Source of the DNA: Proteles cristata cristata
Lineage: Eukaryota; Chordata; Mammalia; Carnivora; Hyaenidae
Assembly: GCA_017311185.1 (NCBI GenBank)
Contig: JAESUZ010003165.1
Span: 1-64,000, forward strand
DNA length: 64,000 nucleotides
Direction of reading: 5' to 3'
Part shown: positions 22,175-32,828 of the stretch, in pieces
Numbering within the stretch: the stretch's first letter is position 1
Layout of the letters: every line of letters begins with the position of its first letter
Translations under genes and position numbers: made by a program
The notes under the pieces: generated by a model
What the model saw: only the letters and a program-made list of their open reading frames with translations
Databases searched by the model: none
What the model was told of the DNA's origin: nothing

Positions 22175-23745
22175 TGATGCTGTGCAAACAATTATCAGGG
22201 AATTTTCAAGTCATTTTTGCACTGTGCTTAGAATTTTTGTACATTTAGTCTCTTCCTCGTCCTTACAGAAAAGATGAAATAGAGGCCAAAGAAGGGGCAG
22301 CCTCTGGCCCAAGAGATCAGGAATTAACAGAGAATTAACAAGGGATTAGCCAATGGGAATTCCTCCCCCAAAGCAAGTGAATCTAGTCTTCTGCACGTAA
22401 TCTTGGCAATGTAGGATTTTAATGATATACACGCGTTAGGCATAGCTATGAGGAGAAAATGGTCCCAGCAGTTCTGAATGGCCCAGCTGAAACACAGAAA
22501 ATGAAAAGAAATCTGTCAGTCCTGCCTAAGGGAGACACCATTAGGGGAGCTCCAGTCTCAGATAACAGTAAAGATCTGCTGAGGAACAGAACAGAGATAA
22601 TCTTTCAAGAAGCTTTGAGGTCACTCTCCTCCCATAACTGCTCTAAGCCACCTGCTTCTATTTGCCCTCAAACCACGCTGAAGCCATCTTGCAAATACCA
22701 ACTTGCCATACGATGTTTTTGAACTGAAAAGGTACTATTCTCAAGGGCAGAAATGTCTGGGCGTAGTAAGAGGCTTTGCTCACACCCTGAGTTCATACAG
22801 GTGCATTCAACAAGCACTGACTGAGTCACGCCTCTATGCTCAGTACTGAGGAATCAAAAATGTTAAAGATACCCTTGCCCTTCACGAGCTCAGGATCTAA
22901 TTGGCTTTCTGGTGCGAATTAGTTTTCTGTGAATTTAAAGGGCATGAGTCAATTATGTATACAGAGGCCTAAAATTTCCTGGATGAGCAAATCATAGCGA
23001 TCCAGTTCGAATAACTGAGAAATCTCTGAGAAGTTCCAAGGTGAGAGCAAATCTAGCGTCCCAGTCTAAATAAGTATACTAGCATTCCGCCAAAGCCACA
23101 CCAACACTGGTTCATTTTCTCAACATTTAACCACGAATTTCCTTTCCTAAGACATAGTTAGGGGCCTTCAGAGTTTAGCACTGGACAGAGAATCTACTGC
23201 TGGGAAGGGACAGTTAGACAAACACCCCTCAGTTTTTCCTCTTGAATTTCTCTCCGTTTTCTAATTCCCACCTCTGATTCTTACTCCCCTCCAGGTGGCC
23301 TCTGCTGCCTCTCTTGTTAGTGTCTTGAAAAAAACATGAACCAATTGGTTTTGTTCATGAGTTTCTGCTGAAATTGGCTAAAACTTTCGGAAGTTTCTCT
23401 ACTAAATATTCAAGAACAAAAGGGAAATAAGGAGAATATTATATGTACAGGCAAGCTAATGAGGAAAAGGTTTCTGACCCTGTCAGAAAGCTAGTGAGCG
23501 TATGGGGCTATCTTATTCTGTATGGGATCCCCTGAAAAGGGGCTGGCGACTTCTAGATCTCCAGGACTAAAGTAACTGTACCAGCAAGGCAGGCTGATGT
23601 CCCCTTCCTACACCAGCTGGCCCCCACATGGCAAGCTTCAGAATGTTGCCTTCACCCAGAGTTTTTAACAAAAGACACAAGTTCTATTTCAATTTCTGGC
23701 TAGAAGTCTGACCAGTCATTGATACCAAGAAGAACCCCACGCTCA
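22175..23745. other. Unique noncoding sequence
   Basis: No repeat is confidently recognised. 22795-22895 ('CATTCAACAAGCACTGACTG...CAGTACTGAGGAATC') weakly resembles an old repeat of the same type as 9205. An 87-codon frame at 22459-22722 has no known domain and is not called as a gene. Confidence 0.45.
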
Positions 23746-23760
23746 AGGTGAACCTTCCTT

Positions 23761-23978
23761 GGGGGCGCCTGAGTAGCTCCGTTGGTTGAACATTCAATTC
23801 TTGGTCTCGGCTCAGGTCATGATCCCACGGTCATGGGATGGAGCCCCCAAGTTGGGCTCCGTGCTGAGCATGGAGTCTGCTTGAGATTCTCTTTTCTTCT
23901 CTCTCTGCCCCTCCCAACCCTCTCTTGTGCTCTCTTTCTCAAATTAAAAAAAAAAAAAAAAAAAAAGGAAAGGAAAAA
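23761..23978 (+). repeat. CAN-SINE
   Basis: The head 'GGGGGCGCCTGAGTAGCTCC' is followed by the 'CTCAGGTCATGATCCCACGG' block, a CT-rich run and an A22 tail with GGAAAGG interruptions. The flanks 'GGTGAACCTTCCT' (from about 23747) and 'GATGAACCTTCAT' (from about 23979) are a diverged target-site duplication. Confidence 0.95.
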
Positions 23979-23991
23979 GATGAACCTTCAT

Positions 23992-25060
23992 CAGCACAAA
24001 GCCAACTGAAGCCCAACATCTTACCACAACATTATATCCACACAGCACTGATCGAGGCAGAGTTACATGTGTGGAGCTCGCCTCTCACTCGTTCCTTCTG
24101 AGTCCCATACCCCTTCCCACAAACGCATAGTAGGGAAGGAAAAGGCAACCCGAGGCCAGAAAAGGTACCTACGGAGCGGTGAAATCTCCTGAGTTTCTTG
24201 GGCATCCTTGTGATAAAAAGAATCTTCATGATCAAGAACTACGTTCTTCCATTCTTCTGTTGCTTTTGCTAAACACGAACGCTGGCAATGTCATGAGTTG
24301 GATTTAATCCAAAAAAGGGGCAAGGAGTAAGGCCGACGCCCTACTTTCAACCTTGATAGCAATGAACTTTTTTCTGGATTCTCCTGTTATTCTCAGCCTC
24401 CGTGAATCTGTGTGCCAATCCAAATACATGCTGCCCTCGAACATTTTTAGACAGTCCTTCAGCTTGGAATTAAAGGCAACGATCTAAATTTGGTGGCTGC
24501 GGCGGCAATTCTGCTGAAGATTTTGTCTGAAATCTTTCGTTAGGAAAAAAAGGAAACTTCCAAAGCCCAAGCATTTCCCACCTAACTTCCCATATCACAG
24601 GCTACAGATGATAATCAAAGCAAACTGGTGACGGCATCTCAAAGTTTTGCACGTACTTGTCTTAATAGAGAATCTAAAGGTCACAGGAAAGGAAACAGCA
24701 AAAAGACTCGACATTGGCGATATAAGTTTGAGAAAACTAGAGAATTAGAAGTTACTGATGAATTGTCAGGCACATATTTACAAAGTATGAATATAAAGAA
24801 ATAAAGATATGTTGGATACCGTGTTACTTATAAAATCCTGATATTGCACACTGAGAAAAAATTAATGACCATCCTTTAAACTTTCTAGGAAAAAAATATT
24901 CTATTTATTCATGTTCTTTTCCTAAAAAATAAGGTACACGATGCTTTCCTTGTTTTTCTGGAAATTTTTTTTTCTATATATTAGAGTAACACTGTAAAAA
25001 TTTAGAAAAATACTGAATAAAGAAGGTCAAGATTACCCATAATCTTATGACTCAGAAAGA
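23992..25060. other. Unique noncoding sequence
   Basis: No repeat or gene is recognised. 24260-24560 is compositionally balanced with a few CpGs ('GGTGGCTGCGGCGGCAATTC'). 24780-25020 is AT-rich. Confidence 0.45.
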
Positions 25061-25067
25061 TATTCCT

Positions 25068-25102
25068 TTTTTAAATTTTTTAATGCTTGTTTATTTTTAA
25101 GA

Positions 25103-25136
<34 letters not shown>

Positions 25137-25306
25137 ACATACAAGTGGGTGATGGGCAGAGAGAGAGGGAGGCACAGAATCTGAAGCAGGCTCCAGGCTC
25201 CGAGCTGTCAGCACAGAGCACAACGTGGGGCGCAAACCCATGAACCGTGAGATCATGACCTGAGCCAAAGCCAGACGCTTAACTGACTGAGTCCCCCAGG
25301 CACCCC
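25068..25306 (-). repeat. CAN-SINE, antisense
   Basis: The minus-strand head is 'GGGGTGCCTGGGGGACTCAG', with 'CAGGTCATGATCTCACGG', 'CTGTGCTGACAGCTCGGAGC' and a long CT run (antisense GA, 25100-25135). No clear target-site duplication was found, consistent with an older insertion. Confidence 0.94.
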
Positions 25307-25795
25307 TAGAACAATGTTCTTAACATCATAACATTATTTTTAATATTTTCATGTATTTCTTAACAGACTTTTTTTCTTCAGGAGGCACAAATCTCGTTGT
25401 ATCGATTATGCAAAAGGTCGAACACTACAAAACAATCTGAAAGTTGGGTTTTAAACAAAGAACCAGCTCTAACGTCCTGAGAGGAGAGAGGAGGAAAACA
25501 AAGAGGTAACTACCATTTCATGTTACAAAGTCAGCCAAGGATGTGACCTTGCCTGAGAAGCTGGTAGAGTTGCTAACTGAATGGCAGAAAAACAATTGCT
25601 AACCCACCACGGCAAGTTCCATTTGACCCACGTTACCCTTTTTGGTTTGATTCATCCATGGACCCCTGCACTTTTTAAGAACTCCACTCATTCTCAAAAA
25701 CAACATTTCTTCTTTCTGTTCTTATCTGAAGTCACACAGCTTATCAGCATGCCTCTCAACACACGCAGGAACTTAGAGACTCTGTTGTCAAAATA
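25307..25795. other. Unique noncoding sequence
   Basis: No repeat or gene is recognised. The 71-codon frame at 25581-25796 lacks any domain signature. Confidence 0.4.
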
Positions 25796-25985
25796 AATAT
25801 ACATAGGTGTCGGTGTATACATATGCGGGCATATGTATGTTTAAGCAGATGATGTTACATGTCTGTGTAACATACAGACATATATGCCTCAGGCATACAG
25901 TATGCCTGCATATGCGTATTCCTATGTAATACATATGTGTACGTGCGTATGGATCTGCATAGATCTATATCTCCGGTACCGGAGC
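25796..25985. repeat. Degenerate TATG/CATA-rich palindrome cluster
   Basis: The stretch is crowded with CATATG, TATGTA and similar self-complementary hexamers. It includes the inverted repeat CAGGCATA-CAG-TATGCCTG (25890-25908), an overlapping TATGCCT-C-AGGCATA, and a perfect 14-bp palindrome 'CTCCGGTACCGGAG' (25971-25984). It looks like an eroded alternating purine-pyrimidine microsatellite. Confidence 0.65.
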
Positions 25986-27120
25986 ATTTTTTTCCGAGTT
26001 TGGCTCTCAGGCCTTGCTCATCCCACTGCTGGCAGGGGCCTGAAGCATTTTTCCTGAGACTGTAGATTCAATTGTTACTTACGTTTTATTATGATTTACA
26101 TGACTATCATTTTATTCAGGAGAAAAGGTTATCAATTCTGCTGATGTCCTTTTAATTCCCAGGGCGTGTAAGAGGGAAATGCATTGTCAGAGGCCCAAGG
26201 CGAAGAACATGCAGATAACCGGGAAGCCTGGAGGCTAACCGTGTTGGGTATACATAAACAACACTGACACACTATGTGCATAACTAAGGAGAAACAGCCA
26301 GCTGATGCGGACTTCAAGGAGAAGGGGGCTCTATCTGTACAGGACAAGGAAAAAGTGAAACGGAGTCTCTTCGAAAGCCTGTGTGATACCAAACATAAGT
26401 AACAAAGTCTTCTGCGTGGGGAACCCAGTGCCTGAAGAATGAGGAAAGATACAAATCAGGGACACTGAACTTGCTGTTTCTTTTGCTGAACTTCGTCACG
26501 GGAAATATTTCCTTTCTTCCATTTTGGAGGCTTGTAACGCAATTCTTTATGTTTTCATGAACTTCTAGCTGGCCCCTAGAAACTGTTTCCTCAAAATGTT
26601 TCAAACTTTTCAATGCTGGTGTTTTAAAATTTTTTCAAGACCGAAAATAAAAAAAAAAGAAAGAAAAAGAAAAAACCCACACTAGGAACTCCAAGTCCTG
26701 CCAATTTTTCCTTCCTGCCAAGTCCTATTAGTATAAATGAACGGTTTATTTTAAGAAATGCCTGATAAATTACTCTACACAATCAGTAATGAGGGTACTG
26801 TCAGCAAAGGAGAATCATTTCCAAAATTTACTTGGCATTAAGGAGCTAGCGCCTTCTAAGCTCAAACTGGGTTATGTGGCCCCAGCCTCTGTGGATTCCA
26901 TAAATCTCTCTCTTCTCAGAGGACGGAGGGATCAGCCGGGACGCGTAACTGCCGAGATTTCTGTGTGTCAGCTTACGGTTTTTAAGAAACTGCAACAAAC
27001 CATGGTCCTTTTCAAACCTTCCTTGTCAACAGTTTCTACCACTGCACACAGAGTTCCATTTCTTCTGGGGCTTTGCCCCGGAGGAAAATATTAAAGACCT
27101 CAGGTTGTTATAGTCAAAAT

Positions 27121-27156
27121 CAAAAAACAAACAAACAAACAAACAAACAAAAAAAC
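27121..27156. repeat. (AAAC)n simple repeat
   Basis: About seven AAAC-type units are flanked by A runs. The opposite-strand Phe/Val/Cys/Leu repeat peptide is an artefact. Confidence 0.9.
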
Positions 27157-27169
27157 CCAGGCCAGGATA

Positions 27170-27670
27170 AAACAGAGAACCGCGGGGCGCAGAAGGGAAC
27201 AGGTCAAAGAGCCTGACATTTCTCTGGCGACATAAACATTCCCTCGGGGCCTGATCCACATCCAGTGTGACTTTGGAGAAACAACTGGAGCGCTAGAGAG
27301 GCTGCGAGTCACAACCCAAACAGAAAAGCAAAGGAAGGCAACAAAGGACCCGCTGCCTCTGGAGAGAGGAAGAAAGGAAAATGCATAATTAAAGAAGCGT
27401 GGATTCCGAAAGCCACGGCAGAGTTCAGCAGTGGGCGATTGCCGGACGGGCTCACCCTGGGGCCGACGGGGCAGCGGGCTCCTACTTACGTGTCCACCCT
27501 GTGAAATCCCTTGTATTTTTATTAAGGAAATTCTGGAACCGAGCTCTCAGACATAAAAGACGCGAGGTGCCATCCTCTACCCCGAAACGCGAACGGAAAG
27601 CTACCTTACCTTAAATAAAGCTTTACTTTTTTTCTAAAGGGAGAAATGGGCGGATATTCCATGTGATTGA
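27170..27670. promoter_or_regulatory. CpG-enriched block, possible orphan CpG island or enhancer
   Basis: By eye this 500 bp holds more CpGs than almost any other part of the window outside SINEs (e.g. 'ACCGCGGGGCGCAG', 'TGCCGGACGGGCTC', 'GGCCGACGGGGCAGCGGG', 'CCCGAAACGCGAACGG'). No TATA box or recognisable exon accompanies it. Methylation-protected distal elements often look like this, but the function here is inference. Confidence 0.35.
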
Positions 27671-28224
27671 CGGTGGCGGCAAACCCCTGCGAAGCTGTCA
27701 GGGGACGAAGAGTTTGGAACGGTGAAGTCTGTGATTTGTAAAGCTTTTTGTGTGCTCTTTAGAGCAATCGCATTATAAAAGCTAATGTGCAAATAAAATA
27801 AACAAATACCTCTGGTTCTTTGCCCACCCATGAGCGTAGACTGGTTCCCCTCATTTTTCCAGGCCCACTTATAAATCCCCAGTGATGGGCTTCTGCAACT
27901 TTTGCCGTAAGACTATTTTCCAGCCACCGTCTAAAAGACTTCCACTTACTCTTAGTTAGCCGTGTCTGTATAATGTTTGTGGTGACCCCGCGCTGAAATC
28001 TTGTTAGGCCTCCAAGGAGGAGACCAAAGTGTTTCGCACAATTTATACTACTCATATTTTGTATTTAATATGTTTAAACACGAGGATCGGAGTTCAGCGT
28101 TTAATGCAGTGCAGTCTGTACACAAGCTGACTAAATTACAGATGAACAGAAGACATGCTGCATACTTCCTCCGATCTTATAGCAAGAGGAGAGATACCAG
28201 CTCTTCTTAGGAAATATTTATAAG

Positions 28225-28425
28225 TTCCAAGCATTCTTAGCATCATTAACAAGCAAACTCCACGGCGCTCATTAGCAATGCCTGAGGCGAACTGATTCCC
28301 ATTTTGCAGATGGGGACGCTGAGACCTGGAAAGAGATTGGGTGAATTTCTCAAGGTTGAAAACAAAGAGAGACAGAGCAAGGCAAGACCCAGTGAGAGCT
28401 CAGACCCCTGGGCCATCCTAGCCTG
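28225..28425 (-). repeat. MIR fragment, antisense
   Basis: 'CCCATTTTGCAGATGGGGAC', 'GCTGAGACCTGGAAAGAG', 'TTGGGTGAATTTCTCAAGG' and 'CCAGTGAGAGCTCAGACCCC' follow reversed MIR order, including the hallmark 'attttacagatgagg...' block. Confidence 0.8.
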
Positions 28426-29264
28426 GTCTTTTTCTCCAAGGTCACTGCTCAGAATGCAATCTACCTACCTCCTCTTTACAAGGCTGGGGGAGAGTGGGAG
28501 TGTCAGTCAAGGCCCATGCTAATATCTCCTTGAGTGGCTAGAAGGAGGTCAAAAAGCCGGGACAAACAGCCTCTAATCTTCGCTTGACTTGTACTTGGTA
28601 AAAGCCATTCAGGAAATAACAACGGAGTGGGAAAATCTCCTCAGCCTCCTCTTACTTACCAAGAAGATACATGGCTCTAGAAAATATTTTATTTGAAGGC
28701 TCTCAGGTCCGATCCCAGGTTACTGCTAACATCATGTTTCATTAACTGGAAGTGTCAGGCTAAGAAAAGTATAAGCTTCATATCAAGTACAACCAGCTTC
28801 CTAAGCCCCCAAGCCTGTGATGCACTCTGATTGTTTTCAGATCACCTACAGGGTGCAGAGCACAATGAAAAGAATCCTTCCTTCGTCACCTCACCTCACC
28901 GTTGGGTGACCGAGCCTTCTAGATCATTAAATTAGGAAGTGAGCCAATGGCAATAATTATAGGACAAATGGGTGCTTCTGAAACGAATCTACTCAGCCAG
29001 AAAAAGAAAATGTGAAGATGGATGTACATTTCACACGGGGTAAATGTCATAGTTAAATTTCGGAATGTAATGTTAACTCCATTGTCCCCTCCCTGATGCC
29101 AGCTTTGGAAGTGGCTACTGCACTGCTGCATTAGGTGCCCAGGGATGCCCCGCCGATGCTGGTGATTCTTGGTTGTTATACGCTCATGCCTGCCAGCAGG
29201 GCTGGAAGCACACGTATGCTGGAGCAGGCCACTGTGATGTGTGCGTCTCACACTACAACCTCTG
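28426..29264. other. Unique noncoding sequence
   Basis: No repeat or gene recognised. A 110-codon minus-strand frame (28919-29251) has no recognised domain. Confidence 0.45.
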
Positions 29265-29700
29265 GCCTTACCTGATTAAGCCAATAGCGCCCTGACTCAA
29301 GCACAGCCAACCCCTGGATATCCATCTCTGTGACGTCGTGATCGACAGGCTGGCCCGGAAAGAGAAGCTGTGCCCAGGTCCGCTTCGTGGAAGTGAGAAC
29401 TGGGATGCTAAGTCACTGGGCTAGTTCTCAGGAGCCAGGACGCCCCACGAGTAGAGGTAGGCAGAGCTGGGGTGGCCACTGCGGGCCAGCTGCATGCTGG
29501 ATTTATGAGAAGGCGGTGACCTGTGGGTGCTGAGGGGAAGCCAGGTGGGAAATCAGGAGAGGGAGGCGGGGGCGTCCTGCCTCGGAGAGACAGAGATTAC
29601 GAGGACAGTGTGCTTTAGCTTCTGCCCTTCTGAGGCTGGTCATTCAGCTTCTCCCTTGCACAAACTTTCAATAAATCCTCCTTCACGTGAGGCAACTTAA
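29265..29700 (+). repeat. Possible ancient LTR, family uncertain
   Basis: 'GACTCAAGCACAGCCAACCC', GC-richer central blocks and a terminal 'TTCAATAAATCCTCC' (a poly(A)-signal context typical of old mammalian ERV LTRs) suggest a decayed LTR. No gag, pol or env remnants flank it. The assignment rests on resemblance only. Confidence 0.4.
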
Positions 29701-29862
29701 GTGCGTGTCTGTTTCTTGTAACCAAAAGAGCCTTGAGAAGAACAAAGGCCCCCAAGGAAATGATTAAAGACCTTCTGGTGTAGTCCAGCCGTCGCAATGT
29801 GCAGCCCCAGGCACACACAGCTCTTCCCCAAACCCACACCAATGCCAGGACTCCTGGAAGAG

Positions 29863-29878
29863 AGCGCCCCCTAGTGCA
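29863..29878 (-). promoter_or_regulatory. Strong candidate CTCF-binding motif
   Basis: The minus strand reads 'TGCACTAGGGGGCGCT', matching the CTCF consensus CCACTAGGGGGCGC at 13 of 14 core positions (only the first C differs). It also has the favourable following T. It sits in unique sequence just beyond the LTR-like segment, in a SINE-free interval. This is the best CTCF match I found in the window. Confidence 0.6.
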
Positions 29879-29880
29879 GC

Positions 29881-31835
29881 TCCTGGTCGATTAGAACACT
29901 TCAAGTAACTTGGTCATTCTTTGCCCCAAACTGACAGGAGGTATCATTGTAATTCTATACTATGTACACTTAGATTAAAACATGACCCCAAAAAGTGAGT
30001 GGATAAAAAAAGCGTAAATAGGAATACGGCTATTCAGTTTGGGCATGGTGTCTTTTTGCTCTAACACTTAATTAACAGGACGGTGTTACCATGTACCGTG
30101 AGGAGTTCACCCTGATGTTCATGGAAAAGGTGAGTGCCCATCTGATGCATACTTCCATAAGGTACCTTTGTGTGCAAGCTAAGGAGAAAAAAGTAAGTAA
30201 AAATCATCCCTGGAGACTAATATCTGGGTCCAGGCACAAGAATACGAGTGTCATCAGTGTTTGGTGAACAGGAATCTGAATCCGAATCTCCAGATTAAGT
30301 ATCGAATTTTGATTGTCTACAGAAGGGAAGCAAATTCTCTCTCCTCCTTGCCTCTAGTAGTGGGATTATTTTTTCATTCAAAATTTCATTTCTTGACAAA
30401 GGATTTTTCATAGACGGGGTCCCCATTACACTATCACAGAGCTTATAAGAATTTTAGGGCTTTCTCTCTGGTTCACTCCTCCACTACAAAATATCTTTTC
30501 ATTAATTTTTCAAAGTGCTCCCTGAGGAGAAAAATCTATGTTTGCCTTGGTGGTTATTACATGAGGCATTGTTCCATGGATGGCAAATTGATTCTATACT
30601 GCAAGCCAACTCCAAATGACTGAGCCTGGTGCCTTGAGGGGCTAAGCCAAGTGGCCCCTATGCCCCTATGGGTGATAAAGAGCCCAGGATTGATTAGCAA
30701 TGTCTGCCACAGGAACGAGAGGGGAGAGAGTCAGGATGCTAAGGACCAGACAACTTCAGTTTCTACCTTCATTGTATAAGCAAGTGTTTGCCTTAGCACA
30801 TTGCATTTTGAGCCTAGCACAAAATTATTCAGCTTCAAATGTCCCTTTTAGATAGAGGTGTTGACACTGAAGACTAAAATAATATATAGAAAATAACACT
30901 GATATAAAATGTATTGCCTCTAGGTTTTGAAAAAGTAATGATAACTAATTAATAACTGAAACTTCCAGAAGAATATGAAAACTCTAATCCGGGAAGTAGA
31001 ATTTTTCTCATGATGTGAAAGAACCATATACCACCCAAAAGGAGAACTTTTGGGGAAAAAAAAAAAAAGGTAATGATGTCATAAACTGGGACTCAGATCC
31101 TTAAAAAAAAAAAAAACCTCAAAAAATCCTTTAAATCTAAATAAGGCTGGGTACTCCATTCAGAACATGGCTTTTTCCCCCCTCCTCATTTTGCTAGTTG
31201 AGAAGCTGAGGCAGAGGAAAAAGGAAAAACTGATTCAGAGGCTCCAGTGTAAATCAAGAGCAGGTTCTGGGCATAGAAAGTAAAAGAGTTGCTTTAGAGG
31301 TGACTCACTGTAGCCCTCAGACACCAAGATTCTCCAGCTAGCTTCCCCCATGACCAGAAGGGGGTGACCTCTGGGCACCTCCCTACACACTACAATATGG
31401 GCCAGCAGGAGATCGGCAAAGCTTCATGATAGGCAGGGCTCAGGTGAGCGATCAGATTAGCTGACATTGAAGGGTGATGTACCCCACCTGGATGGAGTCT
31501 TTAGAAACTTTGGACACAGGAAAAGAAATGCTCTAACAATTCTAGAAACCGAACCACTTCCGAAAGCCTCATCTGTGTTCAAAATACATATCGAGTGTGT
31601 ATACCATATGCAGATTTGAGTTTATGTTGCTGCTTCTGTAAAGGAATCTGGAAGATTGCATCTATTTTGACTTGTTTATACTTCCATGAAAGAGATACAG
31701 GCAGAAATAATCCACTCACTTTATACTTAAGCCAGAGACAGTTTAATATCCTAGGTTTGCCCTCCAAAAGGCATAAAGTGCATCCGTCTAAAATCAGACT
31801 AGATTCTTTTCCCGGAGAAGAGAAGGAAAAGAAGG
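29881..31835. other. Unique noncoding sequence with an exon-like segment
   Basis: No interspersed repeat is confidently recognised, although 31190-31280 weakly resembles an antisense MIR. It holds the exon-like sequence at 30079-30129 and A runs near 31060 and 31105. Confidence 0.45.
30079..30129 (+). other. Candidate 51-nt exon between canonical splice signals
   Basis: The upstream sequence has a T/C-rich patch, CTAAC (30061-30065) and TTAATTAACAG ending at 30078. The downstream junction is AAG followed by GTGAGT (30130-30135), a full-consensus donor. The 51 nt are a multiple of three and open in only one frame, giving DGVTMYREEFTLMFMEK. The other two frames hit TGA. The acceptor tract is weak because of AATTAA. 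I do not recognise the peptide, and the segment could be a lncRNA exon or coincidence. Confidence 0.3.
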
Positions 31836-31837
31836 CG

Positions 31838-32065
31838 CGATGACTTTAGAGCCAGGCTTACTTCAGTTGGAACACTGGTCTACCTCTCACCAGCTGTGTG
31901 ACCTTAAACATACCCTTAATTGATCTGAACTCTCGTGTTCCAAAGCAGAAAAAAATAGTATCTGCTTTGGAAGACAAAAGATTATGTTTAGAGTAGTGTG
32001 TGTTAGGCACCTAATCCAGTGTCTGACAGAGAGGTAGCACTCAACGCATAACAACCATTAGTTTA
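31838..32065 (+). repeat. MIR
   Basis: 'GACTTTAGAGCCAGGCTTAC', 'CTCACCAGCTGTGTGACC', 'TTAAACATACCCTTAATTG', 'AGTGTGTGTTAGGCACCTA', 'CCAGTGTCTGACAGAGAGGT' and 'AGCACTCAACGCATAACAAC' form a nearly complete plus-strand MIR. Confidence 0.9.
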
Positions 32066-32575
32066 GAGGCATGCCTCTCGGTCTTGTTCATTGAGAATGC
32101 TTGGGGATGCTTACTTTTCCAGAAGAGAACATGGGACTCCTCACACCAAAGATGTGGTATAAAGTACTGGCCGAGTCCAGAAATAAAATACATCTAGTTG
32201 AAAGTCAGGCCATGTAATTGCACCAAAGACACCCCACTCATTCTGAGGGGAGCCCGCTAGCACATGCAGGTCTTTAAGTTCACCTTCTTCTAGCACAAGC
32301 TACATCAATGGTTGAAGAGGGAAAGTAGGTTTACCTTTCAAGACCTTCCAAAATACTCAGGCAGCTCTTATGGCTCACCAATAAAAGTTTGTTTTTGTTA
32401 TTTGGTTTGTTTCTCTGCTTATTTATTTAATTTTTGGTATCTCTTCTGTGCAGAAACAAACCCCAGTGATACCGCAGTTGAAACTTCACAGTATAGTAAA
32501 TAACTATTAAATAATACTGCGAATATACGTTTTTCCAATAAAAAGCATTTGGCCCGCTTAAAGGTTTTGTTGTGG
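32066..32575. other. Unique noncoding sequence
   Basis: No repeat or gene recognised. It is AT-rich towards its 3' side. Confidence 0.45.
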
Positions 32576-32591
32576 TTGATTGACAGTTTTT

Positions 32592-32810
32592 TTTTTTTAA
32601 TTTTTTTTTTAAAATTTATTTCTAGGAGAGAGAGAGAGACAGTGTGAGCAGGGGAGGGTCAGATAGAGAGGGAGTCACAGACTGAAACAGGCTCCAGGCT
32701 CTGAGCTGGCAGTCAGCACAGAGCCAGACGCGGGGCTCGAACCCACGAACGCGAGATCATGACCTAAGCGAAAGTCGGACGCTTAACCGACTAAGCCACC
32801 CAGGTGCCCC
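32592..32810 (-). repeat. CAN-SINE, young felid-type copy, antisense
   Basis: On the minus strand: 'GGGGCACCTGGGTGGCTTAG', 'TCGGTTAAGCGTCCGAC', a B-box-like 'GGTTCGAGCCC', the 'GACTGCCAGCTCAGAGCC' block and 'CTAGAAATAAAT'. A perfect 16-bp target-site duplication 'TTGATTGACAGTTTTT' is at 32576-32591 and 32813-32828. Confidence 0.97.
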
Positions 32811-32828
32811 AATTGATTGACAGTTTTT

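Larger units (their letters stand above)
25986..28224. other. Unique noncoding sequence with a CpG-enriched centre
   Basis: No interspersed repeat is recognised for 2.2 kb. It contains an (AAAC)n run (27121-27156) and CpG-enriched DNA at about 27170-27670. Overlapping frames of 65-101 codons exist but show no domain. Confidence 0.45.

Noticed and set aside
29265..29700. GC-richer segment ending in AATAAA as a terminal gene exon
   Set aside because: It better resembles an old LTR and has no sustained open frame.
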